Below the pieces are notes generated by a model, which did no database searches, was not told the DNA's origin, and worked only from the letters and a program-made list of their open reading frames with translations. From Pomacea canaliculata (taxonomy: Eukaryota > Mollusca > Gastropoda > Architaenioglossa > Ampullariidae), in contig NC_037593.1 of the NCBI RefSeq assembly GCF_003073045.1, forward strand, positions 19,814,812 to 19,878,811: 64,000 nucleotides of DNA, written 5' to 3'. Positions 1 to 12,595 of this stretch are shown here, in pieces. The stretch's first letter is position 1. Each line of letters opens with the position of its first letter. The position numbers were made by a program, and so were the translations under genes.

Positions 1-3000
1 ATCAGACCTCAGGTCAGCAATGGGGAGATCACTGAGTATCAGCTGCGCGTGGACGGAACAGTAGTGTACAAAGGGTTGGAGATGGAGCACACAGTGTCGG
101 GACTTACTTCCTATAAAGATTACTCCTTCACTCTAACAGCCTGTACCCAGGGAGGATGCACGCAAAGCCCCCCGTCACAGGGCGCACCGACGATGCCCCT
201 CCCACTGACCTCGATCCTCCCGTCCTGCGCGTTCTGGGCTCCACGGGGATCGAAGTTTCATGGTCACCGCCGAGAAACCCTAACGGCGTCATCGCCTCCT
301 ACGACGTGCGGCGCGGTGGACAGTTGGTATTCACCACGGCCATCAACCCTGCGGGAAACATCCAGAACACCTACACCGACTACGGCCTGCGGCCAGGTGA
401 GGAGTACACATACACCATCATCGCCCGCAACAGCAAAGGCAGCATTGAAAGCCCTCCCGCCACGGCCCGCACCTACTCTTCTTCTCCCTCGGGCCTGGCC
501 CCGCCTACTTTGGAGCCCCTCTCCTCTACTGCCATCCGAGCATCGTGGACGCCGCCCATCAACCCCAACGGCAGGATCGCCAACTACAGCCTGTATCGTA
601 ATGACAGCTTGGCGTACTCGGGCGGTCCTGATCAGCTGACCTACACCGTGCCGGGTCAATTTCTTCACGCGCTACACCTTCCGCCTCCAAGCTTGCACGG
701 ACAGCGGCTGCGCGCTTACTGAACCCGTTACCGCGCAGACGCGGGAGGCGGCGCCAGAACTACAGGAAGCGCCCTCCCTGACAGCGCTGGCCAGCGAGGC
801 CGGGGCCCACCTGGGTGTGATGGCTACCTGGCGCCCACCTGTCAGACCCAACGGTGTCTTGCTGAGCTACCAGCTGCAGAGGAGGGCTGTTACGCAGCTT
901 GATGCGGGTAAGCCTTCCATTCCGCGGGAAGTAAATTGCTTTTTTTCAAGACTGTAATTTAAAAACAAATACAAGATATTGTGATATTGTAACCGGTGTT
1001 GGATTAAAGTTTTTTTGAGGATAGGTTGCGCCTACTGTGTGCCGTCCCATTATGAGCAGGTGAGCTGTACGGGGACCCGCTGTTGGTGTACAACGGCACT
1101 AACCTGCAGGTGACCGACACGGATCCGCGCGTGCTACCATACCACACGTATCAGTATATGGTCAGCTCGGTCAACAGCGCCGGTACGGCCTCGAGCCAAT
1201 GGGCTCGCGTCACCACCAGACAGGCGCCGCCTGCGGCACTCGATGCACCTGTCATATTGGTGAGCGTACAAGACGCAGGCTTTTGGACCTGCATCAGCCT
1301 TACATTCCAACAGAAAAATAATTGTAATAAATAGTCCCCATCCAAATATTCCTACTGAAAGACAAAAATAAAAGTTACACGAAAGGCTCAGTAGCAAAGT
1401 AACGCTGTAATACTGAGAGTGCAGATTTCTAACTCGCTGATGTTTTCCACAGAGTGTTACGACGACAACCATCACAGTTCTTATCACACCACCAGCACAA
1501 CCCAATGGCGTCGTGAAGCTGTACAATGTCTTGGTGGATGGAGAAGTGGTAAGTAGAGCACGTTGAGAATGGAAAGGAGGGAATGCTACTTACTGATTGT
1601 TTTCTTTCATTTTCGGTTTTCTCTCTCTCTCTCTCTTCCTTTCCCACCTTTGAGTTGGTCGATCGCATCTAGTGGCCACCAATAAACATATATTGTGTAC
1701 TGTCCCTATGTGTGCGTGTTTATCTTTCACGGAGCAGCGATTGGCTTCGTTGCTCGCGTCGGGCTCGCGAGTGCTTGTCGTGTGACTGTGAGTGTGCCTG
1801 TGAGAGCAACGCGTGGTCGCGTTACGCGACAGGACAACTCTGACTTTTCGTTACAAATGAGTGGGTTTTTGCCTACCAATTAATTTATAGAAATAACATA
1901 CATGACGGTTTTTAATTCCTGGAAATAACATTTTGATAATTATTGCTAAGATCAGCGTCTTGAAGACTCTAAAGTCAGGTTCAAATCTATTCGGCGTCCT
2001 GTTCACAGGCAGCTTCAGGCTTGACCCTTCAGCAGACGGCGGGAGATGCTGTGCCCTGTTTCCATTCACCTCCTACACCGTTCAGGTTCAAGCCTGCACC
2101 AGCGGGGGCTGCACCAACAGCAGCGGGGTGACTGTTAGGACGACAGCGGCCAAACCGTCAGGCCTGAAGCCCATCGTAGTAGTGGAGACCAACAGCTCTG
2201 CCATGGCTCTAGCGTGGACTTACCCTAGCAGTTCTAATGGAGTCATACTCAGGTAGGTGTACACAAGCGGGAAGGGTGGTGCACAAGGAATCAAACATGT
2301 TGATACGCGAGTGGTATTCACCGATATTACGAACGTCTTCACACATAATGTTCATTTTTGAACACCTGCGTGTAGCATAGTAGTTCTTTTTCAACTTATA
2401 CGCTAATGTTATTAGCACTGTAATCGTGTCAGAAGGAAGCGAGAAGAGTAGAGGCATCAATACAGAATCACTTTCGAAAAGATTCAAGCAAAATCAGCAT
2501 TGTAGGGAAATGTGTTGATCTGACTCCCTGCAAACTCGAATTCCATGTGATGCCTTAGTGACACTCTGTCTATGAAGTCGTTACCTTGGTGATATTCTGT
2601 TTGCAAAGTTATTACGCTTGTGACACTGTTTCCGAAGTCATTGCCTTAGTGACTGTCTACGGTCATGACCTGAACTGTCAGGACTGCAGGTGCAGCAGCA
2701 GCTGTTCATGTGTACTCTGCATGTCGCAGGTTCGTCGTGTACCGCCGTCTGGCCTGTCCCCTCGCTGAGCAACCTTTCTCTCAGCCAGCCTGCGTCCCCG
2801 GAGACGCACAGGAGGTGTACCGGGGACTGGACACGATCCTGACCACCAGCGGGCTGGCCTCCTACACGGCCTACGAGTTCCTCCTGCAGGCGGAGAACGA
2901 GCTCGGCTCCGTCGACCTCCCCGTGTGGGTCAGAGCCGTCACGGCGCCGGCAGGTATGTGTCTGGACAACCGCTTGCGTGAATGGCATGAACTGGTCGAA

Positions 3001-5598
3001 AGGATCGTACATGTCTGGTTAACATGCTAAACATAATACTTGCAATGTGTGATTGTTAAAAGAGATGACTTTGCACCGGCATGACATAGTCTGGGCATAC
3101 TAGGAGAGGAGTGAACTTTTAAAAATAATAATAAACAATAATAATAATGGAAGTAGTAGCAGCAGTAACACTGTATAGTTTTTGATTAATATGGTAACTA
3201 GGTATGTGGAAAAAGGTTTCCATAGATCCCAAATAAAACCGTGGCGATCGAGGCGACGAGGGCCCCGCACATGCCCTATTCCTCGGGCCCCGCGGGGCTA
3301 AGAAAGGGCCTGAGTGCAGTGAGCTTCATTTTCCCTTTTGATGTCCACAGCGCCGCAGTACGTGAAGGCCCCGGTGTTGACCAAGAACGGCACCCTGGCT
3401 GTGGTGGACTGGACCCAGTCATTCGCCCTGAATGGTCGGCTGCGAGACTACGTCCTCAGCGCAGACGGCGAGGTGGTCAGCAAGACCATCAGTTCGGTGG
3501 GTGGAGTGGAAAGGTTGACCAAAGACAAAAGTGAGTGGTACTATTTTTAATAATTGAGTAGTCACCGAGGGTTGTGTTCATATCGTATGGTTTTCACTGT
3601 CCTGACTGCCACGTAGTTCGCGGTGAGTTTAAGAGCAAACTCTGACTGTTGTTTCTGTTAAGGGCTGTTGAAAATGGAGCCCGCGAGTGCAGTCATGACA
3701 CTGGGACGAACTTTTATTACTTTGACAGTTGTAACATTGTGATTCGATCTTTTTCCGACAGCTATCACCTTCATCATTCAGGCCGTGACTGTGGTGGGCC
3801 AGGCTCAGTCACCTCCCATCATTTTTGATCCTAATGCTGCTAACAACACCGGTAAAGTTTATTTTGTATTCATCATACTTAGTAATTGTCAGATCAATCG
3901 GGTTTTTTTTTACTCCTCTGTGTCATTCAAGAGCTATACAACCATTCTTTGCTCCATAGTTGTTCGCCTTCTCTTTGCTAAAGAGAGAGTGTGTTTGAGA
4001 AAGAGAGTGTGTGTGAGAGAGAGAGAACGAGGTCGAGAGAATAGAGAGTTGGCTGAGAGAATTACAATAGATAATTATTAATAAATCTCTTTATTTTATT
4101 TGTGGTTGTTCAGAAGTGTTCATATCACAAGTAGTTATGACAGGTACGGAAGGGATTGTTTCGATGCTGAAATCTGTGCTTTTATTTCCTTTCGGTGCAT
4201 TGTGAGTACTCATGAGGGCGCCATGCTTTCTCTGTGGTGCAGGCGTAACGAACCCAACGCCCACTGCCTCGCCCACTACAGACGAGAATACATTTTACAA
4301 AGAAGTGTGGTTCATCATCGTAATCGTCATCGTGGGCCTCCTTATCATAGCCATTATCATCGCTATTTGCTTCCGGAGGTCGTACAACCAACAGCCCTAC
4401 ATCCGTGAGCGCTTGCCGCTGGAACCGCACCGACCAAGCGACCACGTGACCTCTACGTCATCGACGCTCGAGATGGCAGCGTCATCGACGGGGTTCGTAT
4501 GATGGTCGTCGTTATAAGTTTGTTTTAATAAACTATCAGGAGACAGGAAATGTGGTAGATTGGTTAGGGTAGGGGCACGTCGACAGTCATGACCATAAAG
4601 GTATCAGTCCATGGGACACTTTTCATGGTAATATGTTTAGAACTACACCTGCTGGTAAGATGAACAGGTCTTGAGAGATCAAAAAGGTAAAAAAAAAGAA
4701 GCTTTCATATGCTGCCATGCACATCTGATTACAAAACTAATTCATGACTGGCACTACACCTGGCCAGATGAGCAAGAATAGAAGCTGGATAGGCTCTGAT
4801 CGATGTTTCTGTAAATGAAATATAATGTGATACCTGAGTTAGCAACGATGAAGACTGGAGCAGACTGTTTCCGACGCGGTAGTTGATGGTGAGAGTGGTC
4901 GCCAGTGAAGTGAGGAAAGTTGGGGGTATGGGAGGTGTGCTGGAGGTTGATTGAGGTAATGTTACCCGCGCGCACAACAGATGCAGCCGCCTTCAAGAAT
5001 GTCCGGCAGCAGCTTCCTGTTCCAGGGCCTGGGCCTTGGCGCTGTCAACCCCGCCTTCACCGCGGACCGCGACCTGTACTCGCTGTCGCTGGACCGAGCG
5101 TCCAGCTCCTTAGAGGACGACCCTGATGCCACGTGGGAGAGAAACTACGACAGCGGGCTGGTGAGCACATAACAAAAACCACTGTCAATCGTCAATCATC
5201 CATTTTCATCATCATCATTGTGTCAGGAGTATCGAGTCAAAATATCTCCCCTGGAGTAAATCAGTTTTTTTTAAATTGTTGTTGCTCGTGCTGTAATCAT
5301 CGAAAAAGTTTCGAGACGCAATTAGTCTTTATAAGAAGTCATGAGGATACTCGTAATAGTTTATGTAACGAATGATTAGTGAGTTTAATGATTTACTCGC
5401 ATAAAGATAGTTCCCAGTAAACACACACCTGTTTTAGCTATGAAATATATTCTGAAGGTATTCTGAGTGCGGCATGTATTAATCATCAGTTTTTATCTTT
5501 TTTCCCGACAGTTCGATGACGAGGACATGGACAGCGTGAACGAACCAGCCTACAGCTACAGCAGACAGCAGATGATCTTCACAGACACGCATCTGTGA
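1..5598 (+). CDS. USH2A: Usherin (USH2A), C-terminal part, 10 exons
   Basis: Usherin is a very large adhesion protein of sensory-cell ankle links and periciliary membranes; its tail binds PDZ scaffolds such as whirlin and harmonin. Exons read here: 1-907 (begins before the window), 1060-1259, 1453-1548, 2009-2252, 2730-2953, 3351-3530, 3762-3851, 4243-4496, 4981-5160, 5512-5598. All introns are GT-AG and phases agree. The roughly 820 residues hold about seven fibronectin type III repeats with typical motifs (PNGxI.Y, SYTxYxFxLxACTxxGC). Exon 4243-4496 encodes FYKEVWF followed by one hydrophobic helix and then PYIRERLPLEP, a juxtamembrane pattern also found in human usherin. The protein ends IFTDTHL, a class I PDZ ligand identical to the human terminus. 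Reading continuity requires three single-base corrections, near 160-185, 655-662 and 2050-2058; with them the summed length is divisible by three. All splice sites are intact, so sequence error is likelier than a pseudogene. Confidence 0.93.
2553..2660. repeat. Degenerate ~30-bp tandem repeat in a USH2A intron
   Basis: Three and a half diverged copies of a unit of about 30 bp beginning CCTTAGTGACACT or CCTTGGTGATATT follow one another in the intron between exons 2009-2252 and 2730-2953. It explains the short open frames here and is not coding. Confidence 0.6.
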
Positions 5599-7000
5599 CC
5601 GCACAGCTTCACACACACACAGTTACACGGGTTCTGAGAGCGGTGTCTTAGGCGACAACTTTCAAGGCTTTGTTTGTAAACCGATAAAAAGCTCTGGAGC
5701 AGGATTAGACCATTTCAGAATGAAAAGCTGCATTTCTGTAGTTTGGGATGATGCCATCAAGTCGTCTCTTCTAGGTCTTAGTTGACATACACCCCGTGTA
5801 TTGCATAACATTCAACTTGATTTTCCACTGAGATTCTGGAAAACTGATGCCGTGTTTGTCTGCTTCTCATAATCTTGGCACTTGCGTTCTTACGGAAGAA
5901 TAAGAGGGGTATGTGAAAAAAGAATGGACGGAGAGGAGGATGACAAGATGACCCCTTCCCTTAGTGCGTATGTTGCTGAGTTCAGTTTGGGAGGGGCCGT
6001 AGTTTGGCTGGGAGTCCACGTACCTCGGAGATCATCCTACCGTGGGTATCATCTCAACTGGCATTGTAACTGTTTTGCTGATCGTATCTTAATTATGATT
6101 ATATCTTAATTATGCATATGATTTCAACAGACATCAGCTTGTACGGCTGCTTTTGAATCTCATTGGGTGTGACAGCAAGGGTCAACTTTCTTCAGATGAC
6201 TACCCTCATATCTGTCATCACAGAGACCCCGACCTTACAATCTTGTACAACGAGCGACTTTTTTTTCGCAGACGGCTTGGGCACCGTATTCTTTATTTCT
6301 GTGTTTTATGTATTTTAGGCATTTTTGCTGATATTTCACTTGTAGTAGGCTATGAAGAATCTTTCTTACACCTTGCTTGATAACTTTTGTGAAAGCAAAT
6401 TTTTTCTCCAATGGATATTCAGTATAGTTCCCTTGTCCTAGCTGCACTTCAGCGCTTTAAGCCTGGAACTGTACAGCAAGAGCAGCTGACACAATAATCC
6501 GTGGCATAGGTGTTTGTTTCACATCACAGATTTGCTGTCTCCGAGCATCAGTATACCTCATCACTAACTGTCGTTTGGACATTTATTCTGTATATGTATT
6601 TCTTGTTATGATCACACCAGTCATAGTTTTGTGTGTACTATATTTAAAAATCGTTTTACTTTTTTAACTACCGTCATTAGTAAAAGAAAATTAAAGAGAA
6701 ATAAAGACAAGGATGCCGAACTGTTTTATAGTGTGAGTCTGGTGCGCATACGTCCAAACACAACGCCTCTTATTTGTCTTGTATATCTGCTGCTTGGAAT
6801 GACTTTCGCGTTTGAGCGACTGCATGCGATGTCCACTTATGATTTATATAGTTCCTGTCTCCACCTACCCATCCTGTCACTCGTTATCTTTCTGTTTTAT
6901 CTCCTCCCTCTTTCTCTGTCTGTCTCTTTGAGTTTACTATTGTCTTTATTATTCTGCGTCATATTAACTACATTTCATTACGACGACCGAATTTGGACTG
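5599..7000 (+). other. Probable USH2A 3' untranslated region
   Basis: Non-coding sequence follows directly after the TGA of usherin. It has no exon-like coding structure or repeat I recognise. An AATAAA occurs near 6,697-6,702, so a 3' UTR of roughly 1.1 kb is possible; the true cleavage site cannot be told from sequence alone. Confidence 0.4.
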
Positions 7001-10000
7001 GAATGTTTGTGTGAGCCAGTAAGCCAGCCTGATAATAAGACTACAGCGGCGTTGGAATCCGGCCTGCGGCCACGTCACCCACTGACCGACCTGACCACAC
7101 CTCGGGGCGTCAGATGCACTACAGACAGCATGTTGACATTTAAGTACGTGGGGACCCGGTATTTTACACTCCAGCACGAGGAGAGGAAAGATGATTATTG
7201 TAACACGCTTTCCTCATTATTTGCTTACATCAGAGAATTTGTATTTGTACAGAGTAAACTGGGGGGTTGTTTCAGACCAGGTACCAGCCATGTTGAGAGA
7301 CTTGACACAAAGCGGGTTTTTTTTTAATAGAAATATTGTTTGCCTTGATGTTTTTTTTTTTTTCTTTGATTTCTCAGTAATTGTGTTATCTTTTTGGGTA
7401 TTTGCATGTCCGTCTGTCTGTGTGTGTGTGTGGGGGGGGGGGAATTTTTTTCCTTGTTACCTTTTGTTTTGCTGTCTGCTCTACTTTGTAGACGAATAAC
7501 GCCTTGAGAAATTTTTTCTTCTCCCGCTTCCCCGATCCCCCACATCCCCAAACACCCTGTCTTTTCCATCTTGCTGTCTGTCTCTACAAATGCTTCTCTT
7601 TAGTTTTTTCCCCCTTCCATCATTCTGATCGCAAACACAAAGCACCTAGCTAGTATATGCAGCTGCAGTCCTAACAGCATTCTTGGGTCTCTGACTTTAT
7701 ATGGAAATCCATCAGCATACTTGATGAGGTTGGTCAAGACTGCCAGCAAAGCCACAAAGTCCACTAAGTGACCTGTACACTAGGGCTGAGGTAAAAGCTG
7801 TCGGCATTATCACACCACTGTCATCACCTTTTCCAAATGCTAGCCTCTGGCCATAGATGGAAACACTGGTCGCCAGGGAAAATGCTTTGGCCGCGTCCTT
7901 CATACCACCTGCAATATTCTTGAACAGGACTCATACCTTGTGTGTGTCTGCGTGCGCGCGCCTCTGATTATTATTGATAATTAAGCGTAGTAATTGTATA
8001 GGTGTGTGAGATAAAATTGGATGTTGTTTAGTTTATTGCTTTGTTTAGTTCATGAGCTCCAAACAAAGAAAAATCTTTCTCTGATGAAATCTGATAAAAA
8101 TAAATGAAAAACATCAGCTTTCATATCTTATTACAAAATGTCGTTCGCAATAAGACATCCCACCTAAACTGTCAAATCGTTTACAATTTTAGACCCTTAA
8201 TACCACCCTCCCACTTGACAATTTTTCTGTAGGTGATTTATGCGGGTGTTTACACGATAATCAGCATTGCACGCAATGGCAGAGAGGCTGAAATGTGATA
8301 CCAGCCTAGGAATCCTTACGATGATGACTTAATGGTCAGCATCTTCCTTCCTTCCCACACCCTCCTGTACTGTTTTTATTTTGTTGATTTCCAGCTTTGT
8401 CTGCACTGCACGAGGCATCGCTCCTGCGTTTGAAACAAACTACAGTTGACGTAGTTGCGTATAAACAGGTAAACAAATAAAGTGACAGCGAACTTGTGGC
8501 ATTGCTTAACGCAATAATGAACTAAAAGAATTTTAAGGAATTGTGAGGGTGGACATGGGAGCAGCGTGAAGGCGTGTGATGCGGGGAGATGATGTGAAAT
8601 ACAATTTCACTTATAATAACTTTGTAAACCCATTTCCCTGTGTCGATGCCAGCATAGACGTTACACCCTAACGTCTCTGATGGCAGCTCGATGCGCTGCA
8701 CAAGAAAGACCGATTGTCAACCACACAAGAAACACGTAGTGTCAGTAAACAGATGACATCGTGACAAAAATGTGAGTTAATGGATTGAAAAAAATCCGAG
8801 GAGTGAGATGAACCATGGACTCATACCACGGACGTGTACAAGCCATACTCATACGGGTATACTCGGGGCCAAGGCCGAGACGATCTTGTCATCAGTTGGG
8901 ACAAGGCAGCCAGTGGAGCTGCTTTTCGCCTTCGGAAGAAAATACAAGCTGCATTTTTCTGGACCGTTTTAATTTTTTCCAGTATTGGGCCTCTGACTCA
9001 AACCTTGTACCCCAAACGAACACCTGTCACGTACATCTCTTACTGCACTACACACGCACGCAAGGAGCGATCAGGTTTTGTCGGATGCGTTGCACAAGCT
9101 CCCGGACCGTTATAAATAGAACGTTGAGATACCGAGAGCTCCACCCGACGATTAATTAAGTTCATCAATCAGACCATTATCAGACGTTAGCAAGTGCAAG
9201 GCGGTCGTTAGTGGCCAGAAATAGCCCCCAGGCTGTGAAGAACTACTCACCTGGTGTTTCGCTCATCGTGCTTAGTAGTCCACGTCGGCAGATTCTTGTT
9301 TAGTTGTTACCTATAGTCTGACGGCTGTTTGTCAGAAGGCTATTTTGTCCACAGGACTGTCAATGAGAACATCAGGCCTGGGCACTAAATCTTCATCAAA
9401 GTCGACTGGCGACATATCAGTTGTTGCATTCACATCCAGCAGCGTGAGTGTCCAGGAGCAGAGAGTGAGCTGCACGCACTCAACTCAGCGACATGGCGGC
9501 GAGACATGATTGTGTTCCGTGTTGTTGCTGTGGATTGCTGTTATCTGGGAGAATGAAAGATCGTTGCTTGCGTTACCTAAAAGGTGGCAGAGGATAAATG
9601 TTATTACTAAATTTTGTTTTTTTAAAACCTAGTCGTATAATGCTGTAAAGTTACTATGCAGGATGGTGGTGTCGAAAGATAAGGTAGTAACTGTACAAAG
9701 ACGATGATGTTCAAGATGAGGAATAGCAATAAGGAGTTGCACGTGTGTACCATCCAACCGTGTTGAGATTACGACCACCCCCAACTGATTATACTTGAGG
9801 AGGGTGAGGTCAAGGACCTGTGACTTTCGTCTGTACAGCGCATAGTTGCTAGCATGGCATTAAATACAAATAACAAACAAACAAACTGTACAGCGCAAAT
9901 GTGGACAATTTCAAACGATGTATTCGTCAGTCATACCGATCTTTCACTTTCTTTAACAAGTGCAGTGGTCTGTATACAACAGGGTATATATGCGTGCATA

Positions 10001-10248
10001 AAATTAACTGAAATTACTGACAAACGAGAGACATCAAGAGTATCTACAACAGCAGAATTCTGACAAGTATTTTCATTATGTCCTTGTCACCAACCGGTCG
10101 AGTGTAGGCCAGGTAAGAGAGTTGTGGATTTTTAAATGCGCACGCACTCACACAACACAAATATAACGGTGAAAACCAGGCATTGATGGCTAATAAATGG
10201 ATAAAGCATGCTCACTGTTGTTTGTGTGAGAGCTAGTGTGGTTTGCTA
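7000..10248. other. Intergenic stretch with no assigned gene
   Basis: Contains a poly-T and GT-rich tract (about 7,316-7,445), a perfect 8-bp-stem hairpin near 8,652-8,671 and scattered ORFs with no recognisable domains. A minus-strand open frame at 7,712-7,903 reads like old coding sequence (it continues sensibly in a second frame downstream) but I cannot assign it. Confidence 0.4.
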
Positions 10249-10390
10249 ATGCACTGCTCACAAGCTCGGGTGCTACCCTGGCGGCGAGCGGAGTGCACGT
10301 GCTTACCTGAGCACATGCAGCGGTCAGCACACGTTTCTGCGGCTCGTGTCGTAGCGAGTCACTGCATCTGGCGCTGCCGCCACCTTTGAT
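10249..10390 (-). repeat. Duplicated segment, copy 1 (partner at 11,079-11,215)
   Basis: About 130 bp shared with 11,079-11,215. The best-conserved core contains, on the minus strand, GCATGTGCTCAG followed by GTAAGCACGTG, a consensus 5' splice site overlapping an E-box. On that strand the frame before the splice site ends AACAQ in both copies. It may be a duplicated first exon or a repeat family; no downstream gene on the minus strand was found. Confidence 0.5.
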
Positions 10391-10584
10391 CCGCCGCCGT
10401 CCATTATCTCCAGGTGTACTCGAGACCTCACTGTGCTTCTCACAGTGCGCAGGCGCAGTGGTCAACAGATGACGCATGCGCACACACTGTCAAAGCATGG
10501 ACGTGTATAGGTTTCCGTCTGCCAAGACCAACGCTTAGCCTCTTGCGAAGTTCTCCGCTTTTAGTCTCGACGAGCCTAAACAAT

Positions 10585-10697
10585 GAATGTGACTAAACCG
10601 GAAGCTCTTGTAGTAGCATGCCTCGTTCTAGTAGTTAATCTGAAATGTGACTAAACCGGAAGTTTTGTAGTCTCATGCCTCGTTTTAGTAGTTAACT
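10585..10697. repeat. Two-copy tandem duplication, ~57 bp unit
   Basis: Copy 1 (10,585-10,641) and copy 2 (10,642-10,697) share GTGACTAAACCGGAAG, then CATGCCTCGTT and TAGTAGTTAA, with a few substitutions and a short length difference. No coding potential. Confidence 0.8.
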
Positions 10698-11078
10698 GAA
10701 AAAAAAAATCACCAGCAGTCTAGTAATACAAATTCATGGTCAAATGCAATATTATATATAAGCAATCTTGAGTATATGTCTTGAATTTAACAACATAGTC
10801 AATTGTGAAAGACTCGCGAGTAGAGGACATGTTGTGATGCAGCTCAGTGAAATGTCAACTGTACAAGTATAGAATATAATTTACATGTATTAAGTTACAT
10901 TTTTATTTTAACTAGTCGTTTAGCCAGTCTCATCGCACGGTTCGTCTGCTAATTTTGTTCTAAGGATTGTATTCGGGGTTATTTACTATTATAGCGAGCT
11001 GATATAGTACGCACAGACTGACTTTTAATTAATTTGAACAAAATGTGTAATATGAAGTAACAACCACTGCACATTCGA

Positions 11079-11215
11079 ATGCGCTGCTCAGAGGATCGTC
11101 TGCTGCTGGCGAGCGGAGCGCACGTGCTTACCTGAGCACATGCAGCGGCCACCACGCGCTCCTCCATCTCGTGTCGTAGCGGGCGAGTGGCTGCATCTGG
11201 CGCTGCCACCAACTT
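11079..11215 (-). repeat. Duplicated segment, copy 2 (partner at 10,249-10,390)
   Basis: Second copy of the segment at 10.25 kb, about 830 bp away in the same orientation. A small indel separates the copies in their 5' half on the minus strand, but both end in an identical CTCAG|GTAAGCACGTG. Both keep a CACGTG core overlapping the putative splice donor. Confidence 0.5.
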
Positions 11216-12595
11216 CCATACGCCAGCCACAGAAGTACGCGAATAGACTCATATGTACCCCCCTCTAAGCTCAACAAAACAAAATAAAAAAAGTCAAAGT
11301 CAAGTTTGGACATTGATGTGCAATTTTGCTGTTTTGCCAGACAAGGACTTCGAGCGCGCATGCATACTGATGACCGCGGGGGGCGGGAGAGAAAGTGGTG
11401 TTTGCCAGCCAGCTACTAGGCTATATCACGACAAAGCTGTATTGGTGACAGTCGCTAACCATTGGGCTACTGGTCGCCTTCCTGACCACAGAGGGACTAG
11501 ATGTGAATTGAAGTCGGTCAGAGCTGTTTATTGCCGTTTCTGTCGTTATCAGTGAATGGTATGGTCTCCACCTCAGATGTCCAGTATTCTGCTAAGAGAG
11601 TGTGCATTCAACTTGGATACACAAGCTGTAAGTTTTCTTTTGTTTTTTTTTTTTTTTTATGTCGAGAACAAGGTGTTAGTTTTCATTATTTATTCATTAA
11701 TCTCTTCAGAATTTAAACTTTTTCTTTGGGGCATCGATTATTTATTTCAGATCTTATATCCTGGTTTTCATGTTCTGATTACAATAAAACCGCTATCCCT
11801 AGACAAAGTCAAACTATTCTCAATAAAAAATTTATTTTGATAAATATTATAGCTTAGAAGGAAGGATGTTATTCTTATGCGCTGTTGCCTCACAGATGTT
11901 TATTCAACGCAAACACTTTCGTTAGCAAAATTTGAATTGATTATTTGAGTGAAAAAGGTACTGGAGGCTCATTTAAATTCTTGAAGAATAACATAAAGCA
12001 AAAGGTTTGTCCATGGCAATAAACCGGGTGACAGGTCAGGGTGGAGCTGAAAGAGGAAAAAAATCTTCCTGGTCTCTAATCCCGAGCTCCGTCATCAAAT
12101 ATGAACCCCGCAGTTTGGTTTTTAGATCTTTCCCCTCTTTCCTTCTCTGGTGGTTAGGTTGAAATAAAAGGAAAAAGGGAAATTATTTATGAGGAGAACT
12201 GTTAGCATCGAACGTTCTTCCTAAGGTAAATAATATCTACGTAAAACAGCTAAAGCTATAGCAGGCGTTGTCTTTGCAATAAATAAACAAATAAATAAAT
12301 AACCCACAAAAAATGTAATACACGTTACATGACTGAAGGGAAAGAGTGCGGGCAAAGCTTTGCTTGTCTGCTGTAACGGGATTAGCACAATGGCTGGCAT
12401 CAATGGAGGACACCACTGATGTACAGATGCTGGGGCGTAGAGTGCAACAGGGTTTGGATCGATTCTCACATCTCTCCCATGTCATTGATGCTGCACCACA
12501 GACACAAAGACGCTTTTATGTAGAATTTATTCTTCAGTTTTCATGGATACCAGTCTAGTTATCATTAGACAATTTTTTTTAACTGGAACAGTCTA
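11216..12595. other. Intergenic stretch with a tRNA-like A-box
   Basis: Near 11,445-11,475 the minus strand reads GTAGCCCAATGGTTAGCG, resembling the A-box half of a tRNA-derived SINE, but no matching B-box follows. The remainder is AT-rich with short A/T tracts and shows no supported gene. Confidence 0.3.

Noticed and set aside
7712-7903. Minus-strand ORF starting MKDAAKAFSLATSVSIYGQR
   Set aside because: Reads like real protein and continues sensibly in another frame (LLAVLTNLIKYADGFPYK), so it may be an old pseudogene or repeat, but I could not link it to any family or exon structure.
8815-9159. Two overlapping + strand ORFs
   Set aside because: Both frames open without domain character; no splice or promoter support.
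10276-10320. U1 snRNA fragment (CTTACCTG)
   Set aside because: The match is only the reverse complement of a splice donor; no further U1 sequence is present.
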